This document shows positions 7,065 to 11,108 of a stretch of 11,108 nucleotides of DNA, piece after piece. Location: NCBI GenBank assembly GCA_024636575.1, contig JAGXGU010000133.1, positions 1-11,108 on the forward strand. The letters run 5' to 3'. Under the pieces are notes generated by a model that was given only the letters and a program-made list of their open reading frames with translations, had not been told where the DNA came from and made no database searches. Made by a program: the position numbers and the translations under genes. The DNA is from Altererythrobacter sp. Its GTDB lineage: Bacteria; Pseudomonadota; Alphaproteobacteria; Sphingomonadales; Sphingomonadaceae. Each line of letters opens with the position of its first letter. Within the stretch, counting starts at the first letter, position 1.

Positions 7065-8816
7065 TTGAACAATTCCGAACTGATGCTGACACTGGCGAGC
7101 TGCGCTGCCTTCATGGCAATCGTCGCTGGCATTTCCTGGCGCATGGCGCGCGGCAGTGTATCGTCGCAGGAAGGATATTTCCTGGCCGGGCGCAATCTGG
7201 GCGGAATATTCATTGCCGGATCGCTGCTGCTGACCAATCTTTCAGCCGAACAGCTGATCGGCCTCAATGGGTCGGCCTATGGCTACAATATGTCGAGCAT
7301 GGCGTGGGAAGTGACCGCGGCCATTTCGACCATCGCCATGGCGCTGATTTTCCTGCCGCGTTACCTGAAAGGCGCCTTCACTACCCTGCCCGAATTCCTG
7401 GCCGACCGGTATGACGCCCAAGTCCAGCGGATGACTGCGGTGCTGTTCCTGCTGGGCTACGGCCTCGTCACCATCCCGTCGGTGCTATATTCCGGATCGC
7501 TGGCGGTGATGAAGATTTTCGACGTGCCCGCGCTGTTCGGCATTGGCGAATTTCCGGCGTTGGTGGCCATGGTGCTGGTGACAGGCGTTACCGGCGCGAT
7601 CTATGCCGTATTCGGCGGGATGAAGGCAGTGGCCGTGTCCGACACGATCAACGGCATCGGGCTGCTGATCGTCGGATTGCTGGTGCTGGTCCTCGGCATC
7701 CTGGCGCTGGGGGCCAATGCTCCAGGAAATGAATTCCTGTCCGGCCTGTCACGGCTGAGCGCCGATCACCCTGAAAAACTGAACGCGATCGGCGGGGCGG
7801 AAGACCCGACGCCGTTCGGAACGCTGTTCACCGGTATGCTCATCGCCAATCTGTTTTACTGGTGCACCAACCAATATGTGATCCAGCGCACGCTGGCCGC
7901 CCGGTCCCTGGCCGAAGGGCAAAAGGGCGTGCTGCTGTCGGGTTTCTTCAAGGTGCTGGTGCCGTTCCTGATGATGATCCCCGGCATCATCGCATTCCAT
8001 CTATACGGGCCGGGCCTGGCGACGATCGATCTGGCCTTTCCGCAGCTGGTCAAGGACCTGTTCCCGATCTGGCTGATGGGGTTCTTCCTCGCGGTGCTGC
8101 TCGGCGCGGTGTTCAGTTCGTTCAATTCGCTGGTCAATAGCGCCGCGACCCTGTTCTGCCTCGACATCCTGCCTTCGATCACGGCGCGCAGATTTGACGA
8201 TGCAGCCATTGTCCGGATCGCGAAGATCGCCAGCATCGTGGTGGCCCTGTTTTCCTTCGCCGTTGCGCCGCTGCTCTATTTCGCGCCGGACGGGCTGTGG
8301 CAGATCATCCGCATCTTCACCGGTTTCTACAATATCCCGATCATCACCATCGTACTGGTCGGCCTGTTCACCCGCCGGGTGCCGGCGCTGGGGGCCAAGC
8401 TGGTGATTGTGTTCCATGTGATTGCCTACGGCATCATCAAATTCGCGCTGGCCGATGTGGTCACGCTGCATTTCCTGCATCTGTATGGCGTGCTGTTCGT
8501 GATCGAACTGGGCATCATGCTGGCGGTGACATGGCTGCGCCCCCGGGCGCAGCCATGGACATTCGCGGCGAAGCAGCGGACCGACCTGACGCCGTGGCGC
8601 GGCGCGGTACCCACTGCAGTCCTGCTGATGAGCGTGGTAATTGCAACCTATCTGCTGTTTTCACCAATCGGCCTGGCGGGCGGCGCGCTATCCGGCACAT
8701 TCTGGGTGCTGATTGCGCTGCTGGTGGTGGGGAATACCGGGTTCTGGGGATGGAAAATGCGAAATGGTGCCCATCGGGGCAATTCCATCGAACAAGGTTC
8801 CAGTCGAAGAACTTGA
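7065..8816 (+). CDS. Sodium:solute symporter, vSGLT-like (probable Na+/sugar)
   Basis: This 583-residue polytopic membrane protein (about 14 helices) belongs to the SSS (SLC5) family. Recognisable segments are EGYFLAGRNLGG (36-47), LSAEQLIGLNGSAYGYN (59-75), NLFYWCTNQYVIQRTLAAR (262-280) and the helix with AVFSSFNSLVNSAATLF (348-364). Aligned from memory to Vibrio vSGLT, the galactose-contacting residues appear kept: Q63, E82, N262, Y265 and K296. S351-S352 would correspond to the Na2-site serines. This supports Na+-coupled sugar or polyol uptake over proline or pantothenate transport, but no sugar-catabolism gene is adjacent. Translation starts at TTG 7065, since the frame is closed by TGA at 7017 and the first ATG (7083) has no ribosome binding site. 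A G-run at 7054-7058 may serve TTG. The gene marks the right end of the core-like region. Confidence 0.92.
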   Translation: MNNSELMLTLASCAAFMAIVAGISWRMARGSVSSQEGYFLAGRNLGGIFIAGSLLLTNLSAEQLIGLNGSAYGYNMSSMAWEVTAAISTIAMALIFLPRYLKGAFTTLPEFLADRYDAQVQRMTAVLFLLGYGLVTIPSVLYSGSLAVMKIFDVPALFGIGEFPALVAMVLVTGVTGAIYAVFGGMKAVAVSDTINGIGLLIVGLLVLVLGILALGANAPGNEFLSGLSRLSADHPEKLNAIGGAEDPTPFGTLFTGMLIANLFYWCTNQYVIQRTLAARSLAEGQKGVLLSGFFKVLVPFLMMIPGIIAFHLYGPGLATIDLAFPQLVKDLFPIWLMGFFLAVLLGAVFSSFNSLVNSAATLFCLDILPSITARRFDDAAIVRIAKIASIVVALFSFAVAPLLYFAPDGLWQIIRIFTGFYNIPIITIVLVGLFTRRVPALGAKLVIVFHVIAYGIIKFALADVVTLHFLHLYGVLFVIELGIMLAVTWLRPRAQPWTFAAKQRTDLTPWRGAVPTAVLLMSVVIATYLLFSPIGLAGGALSGTFWVLIALLVVGNTGFWGWKMRNGAHRGNSIEQGSSRRT

Positions 8817-8837
8817 AGCGCCCCGGGTTTTCCGGAC

Positions 8838-8859
8838 GCTCCTATCTGTGAGAAGGAGC
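8838..8859 (+). other. Hairpin covering an orphan ribosome binding site and short frame
   Basis: GCTCCT (8838-8843) pairs perfectly with AGGAGC (8854-8859), so the AAGGAG site at 8853-8858 would be sequestered. It precedes ATG at 8861 by 2 nt or a nearby start. The frame opened at 8861 runs only 33 codons and overlaps the end of the antisense fic gene. It may be the remains of a gene start cut off when the fic segment arrived. No function can be assigned. Confidence 0.35.
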
Positions 8860-8876
8860 TATGCGATCAGTCTCGT

Positions 8877-9962
8877 TCATGACAACGAGTACCATGTCGC
8901 GCGCGCTTTGCCGTGCTGGCGAATGCGTCGCGCATCGACCAACTCGCGCAAGCGTTTTTTGAGCGTGTTACGGTTTGCTTCGGTCTCTTCGACGAACTGC
9001 GCAATCGTCAGGCGCTCATTGGTTTGCAGGAGCTTGAGCACCTGCACCGAGATTTCGGGTAAATCATCATCAGCGCCCTGCTCGGTGTGTTCTCGCTCCA
9101 GCTTGGAGGCAAGGTTGTCTTTTTGCTTCTTGAGGCAGCGCAAGAAGAAGCCAACCCAAGGTTGCCAGTCGGGTTTGTCATCTTTGAGTGATGTCTGTGT
9201 GCGGCGAAGCGCCTTGTAATAGAGCTCTTTGTTTTCCTCGATCACGCGCTCAAGCGAGGCGTAAGGGACATAGGCATAATCCGCGCGCAGGAGCAGAAGC
9301 GTGGTCAGAACGCGGGAGAGCCTTCCATTGCCATCCTGAAACGGATGAATGGCCAGAAACGTCACAATGAAAATTGCTGTGATGAGAAGCGGGTGATGAG
9401 CTTCCTCATCAATCGCTTTGCGCGCCCAGGCGACAAGCTCCTCCATCTCGCGCGGCGTATCGAAGGGTGATGTGGTCTCGAAGATGATCCCGATTTCATG
9501 CCCATCGGCATCAAAGGCAGCCACATTGTTCGAAAGCATCTTGTATGACCCGCGATGGCGTTCATCCTTGACGCTGTGGCGTAGGAGCGTCTGATGAAGC
9601 TGGCGGATATGGTTTTCGGTGAGCGACATGTCAGCAAAGGCCTCGAACACCAAATCCATTGCCTCGGCGTAGCCAGCGACCTCCTGCTCATCGCGTGACT
9701 TGAAGGGCGTTGATGACAACGCCTGCGAGAGCAGTTCTTCAACTTCCGCATCGCTGAGCCTCACCCCTTCAATGCGTGTAGACGAGCCAACGCTTTCGAT
9801 GGTCGCGACTTTGCGCATTGCATTCAGACGATCTGGCGAGAGGATTTTCAGCGCCTCCCAACGCCCTTTGAACTCATCGACTTCCGCGATGGGGAGTGTC
9901 AGTAATTTCGTGTGCGGGCGGGCATAATGGGTAAGAAGGAGACTCACTATGTCACGACGCAA
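8877..9962 (-). CDS. Fic-family protein (probable AMP-transferase) with inhibitory motif and C-terminal HTH; 5' end altered by IS256
   Basis: Fic enzymes transfer AMP (or related groups) from a nucleotide to target hydroxyls. The catalytic motif is complete: HPFQDGNGR at 206-214, followed by LSR. Upstream, SSTRIEG (60-66) fits the inhibitory-helix motif [S/T]xxxE[G/N] with S61, E65 and G66. Its position N-terminal to the Fic core makes this a class II, self-inhibited Fic protein. Residues from about 301 to 361 resemble a winged helix-turn-helix. The start is doubtful. TTG at 9962 gives 361 residues and GTG at 9947 gives 356; neither has a good ribosome binding site. The part encoded beyond about 9891 looks like IS256 end sequence, so residues 1-24 are probably not native and the original start is lost. 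GC is lower than in the neighbours (two sampled lines 52% and 57%, against about 63% in the symporter), which suggests transfer. Expression and function after the IS insertion are uncertain. Confidence 0.82.
   Translation of the reverse strand: MRRDIVSLLLTHYARPHTKLLTLPIAEVDEFKGRWEALKILSPDRLNAMRKVATIESVGSSTRIEGVRLSDAEVEELLSQALSSTPFKSRDEQEVAGYAEAMDLVFEAFADMSLTENHIRQLHQTLLRHSVKDERHRGSYKMLSNNVAAFDADGHEIGIIFETTSPFDTPREMEELVAWARKAIDEEAHHPLLITAIFIVTFLAIHPFQDGNGRLSRVLTTLLLLRADYAYVPYASLERVIEENKELYYKALRRTQTSLKDDKPDWQPWVGFFLRCLKKQKDNLASKLEREHTEQGADDDLPEISVQVLKLLQTNERLTIAQFVEETEANRNTLKKRLRELVDARRIRQHGKARATWYSLS
9936..9941 (+). promoter_or_regulatory. Ribosome binding site of the IS256 transposase
   Basis: AAGGAG sits 7 nt upstream of the ATG at 9949. 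It decides the transposase start and lies inside the antisense 5' end of the predicted fic frame. Confidence 0.8.
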
Positions 9963-11108
9963 AGAACCTGTGATCCCGCATGAACTTCTCGATCAACTGC
10001 TTGCCGGCAGCGATGCCAGCTCTGTTTTTGAACAGGGCGGTTTGCTGGATTCGCTGAAAAAGGCGTTTGCCGAGCGGGCGCTGGGTGCCGAGATGGATCA
10101 TCATCTTGGGGAGAACAAGGAAGCAGGAAACAGCCGTAACGGCTACGGCAGCAAGACCCTGATAACCGATACCGGCAAGTTCGAGATCGACATCCCGCGG
10201 GATCGTGCTGGCAGCTTCGATCCGCAGCTGATCGCCAAATACCAACGCCGCTTCCCAGGCTTTGATGACAAGATTATCTCGATGTACGCGCGGGGCATGA
10301 GCACGCGCGAGATCACCGGGCATCTGCGCGAGCTGTACGGCATCGACGTCTCGCCCGACCTGATTTCGACCGTCACCGATGCCGTGCTGGAGGAGGTTGC
10401 CGCCTGGCAGCAACGCCCGCTCGATCCGGCCTATCCGCTCGTGTTCTTCGACGCCATTCGCGTGAAGATCCGTGACGAGGGCATGGTCCGCAGCAAGGCG
10501 ATCCACATCGCGCTCGGCGTCCGCGCCGATGGCGGCAAGGAAGTCCTCGGCCTCTGGGTTGAACAGAATGAAGGCGCCAAGTTCTGGCTACGGGTGATGA
10601 ACGAGCTCAGGAACCGTGGCGTCGAGGATATCCTGCTGGCGGTCGTCGATGGCCTCAAGGGCTTCCCAGATGCCATCACCGCCGTGTTCCCCGATGCCGT
10701 GGTCCAGACCTGCATCGTCCATCTGCTGCGCAACTCGATGGACTTCGTCTCGTGGAAGGACCGCAAGCCACTCGTCACGGCCCTGAAGGGCATTTACCGG
10801 GCCGTTGACGCCAAGGCTGCCGAGGCGGCGCTGACGGCCTTCGAGGCCAGCCAATGGGGCCAGCGCTATCCCGCGATTGGTCAGAGCTGGCGGCGCGTGT
10901 GGAGCGAGGTCATCCCCTTCTTCGCCTTCCCGGATGCCGTGCGCCGGATCATCTATACGACCAATGCCATCGAGGCGCTCAACTCGAAGCTCAGGCGCGC
11001 GGTCAGGGCCAGGGGACACTTCCCCAGCGACGATGCCGCCACCAAGCTGCTCTATCTGATCTTGAACCGGTCGGAGAAGGGGTGGAAAATGCCGCCACGT
11101 GAGTGGTC
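9949..11108 (+). CDS. IS256-family (Mutator-type) transposase, cut by the right window edge
   Basis: This is a DDE transposase of the IS256/MULE group that catalyses cut or copy of its own element. Reading from ATG 9949 gives 386 codons with no stop. Hallmarks are FFDAIRVKIRD with D168, VVDGLKGFPDA with D234, the C-x2-H signature TCIVHLLRNS (C255, H258) followed by FVSWKDRK, and TTNAIEALNSKLRR with the catalytic E342. An N-terminal HHLG segment and GYGSKTLITDTG are typical of the zinc-like and DNA-binding region. Family members run about 390-410 residues, so only the last few residues and the right terminus are missing. No frameshift or internal stop is seen, so the gene looks intact up to the window edge. 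It is oriented head to head with fic, and the two predicted starts overlap by up to 14 nt. Confidence 0.96.
   Translation, partial: MSRRKEPVIPHELLDQLLAGSDASSVFEQGGLLDSLKKAFAERALGAEMDHHLGENKEAGNSRNGYGSKTLITDTGKFEIDIPRDRAGSFDPQLIAKYQRRFPGFDDKIISMYARGMSTREITGHLRELYGIDVSPDLISTVTDAVLEEVAAWQQRPLDPAYPLVFFDAIRVKIRDEGMVRSKAIHIALGVRADGGKEVLGLWVEQNEGAKFWLRVMNELRNRGVEDILLAVVDGLKGFPDAITAVFPDAVVQTCIVHLLRNSMDFVSWKDRKPLVTALKGIYRAVDAKAAEAALTAFEASQWGQRYPAIGQSWRRVWSEVIPFFAFPDAVRRIIYTTNAIEALNSKLRRAVRARGHFPSDDAATKLLYLILNRSEKGWKMPPREW

Larger units (their letters stand above)
9891..11108 (+). mobile_element. IS256-family insertion sequence, left end and most of the element
   Basis: The transposase starting at 9949 fixes the element type. 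The left terminus is placed near 9891. There, GGGGAGTGTCAGTAATTTCG and the following TGTGCGGGC resemble IS256-type terminal repeats as I remember them, and the conserved Fic sequence (IAEVDEFKGRWEAL) stops making sense just beyond. This leaves a 58-bp leader, normal for the family. The right inverted repeat and target duplication lie beyond the window, so the boundary is inference. Confidence 0.6.

Noticed and set aside
8820..8840. Terminator after the symporter (CCGG-GTTTT-CCGG)
   Set aside because: The stem is only 4 bp and has no T-run after it.
1..11108. CRISPR array, tRNA, rRNA, or a multi-gene defence cassette
   Set aside because: No regularly spaced repeats, tRNA-like cloverleaf or defence gene set was seen; Fic alone is not enough to claim a defence system.

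Overview
The window looks like chromosome of a GC-rich alphaproteobacterium, most likely in the Sphingomonadales (an Erythrobacteraceae-like organism). The evidence is the high GC of the core genes, the style of the encoded proteins, and two matches to the alphaproteobacterial EcfG (general stress response) promoter consensus. This placement is inference from reading, not from a search.

Layout from left to right. (1) The N-terminal 325 residues of aminopeptidase N (pepN, minus strand) run off the left edge just after the HEYFH zinc motif. (2) An atypical SDR/epimerase-like protein lies divergent to pepN. (3) A minus-strand pair follows: a low-specificity threonine aldolase and an EamA-type membrane transporter, coupled by a 4-nt GTGA overlap. 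The transporter converges on, and overlaps by 21 bp, the end of the SDR gene. (4) A small COG2388-type GNAT gene is divergent from the aldolase, with a candidate EcfG promoter directly upstream. (5) Two minus-strand bacterial PH-domain membrane proteins, YdbS-like then YdbT-like, form an ATGA-overlapping pair. (6) A PRC-barrel protein has its own candidate EcfG promoter, a leader of about 140 nt, and a good intrinsic terminator. (7) A vSGLT-like sodium/sugar symporter starts at TTG. (8) From about 8.85 kb to the right edge lies an accessory segment: a Fic-family AMP-transferase-type gene (minus strand) of lower GC, then an IS256-family transposase (plus strand) that runs off the right edge.

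Functional themes. The core part is housekeeping: peptide and amino acid breakdown, a possible aldolase-plus-exporter pair, envelope PH-domain proteins and sugar uptake. The GNAT and PRC-barrel genes each sit behind a GGAAC-N16/17-CGTT element, so both may belong to the general stress regulon. In the accessory part, the IS256 left end appears to lie inside the 5' end of the fic frame. The first roughly 24 predicted Fic residues would then be IS sequence, and the fic and transposase starts overlap head to head. The Fic catalytic motif and the N-terminal inhibitory motif are otherwise intact.

I found no CRISPR array, tRNA, rRNA or clear undescribed multi-gene system. The best leads are the two stress promoters and the IS/fic junction.
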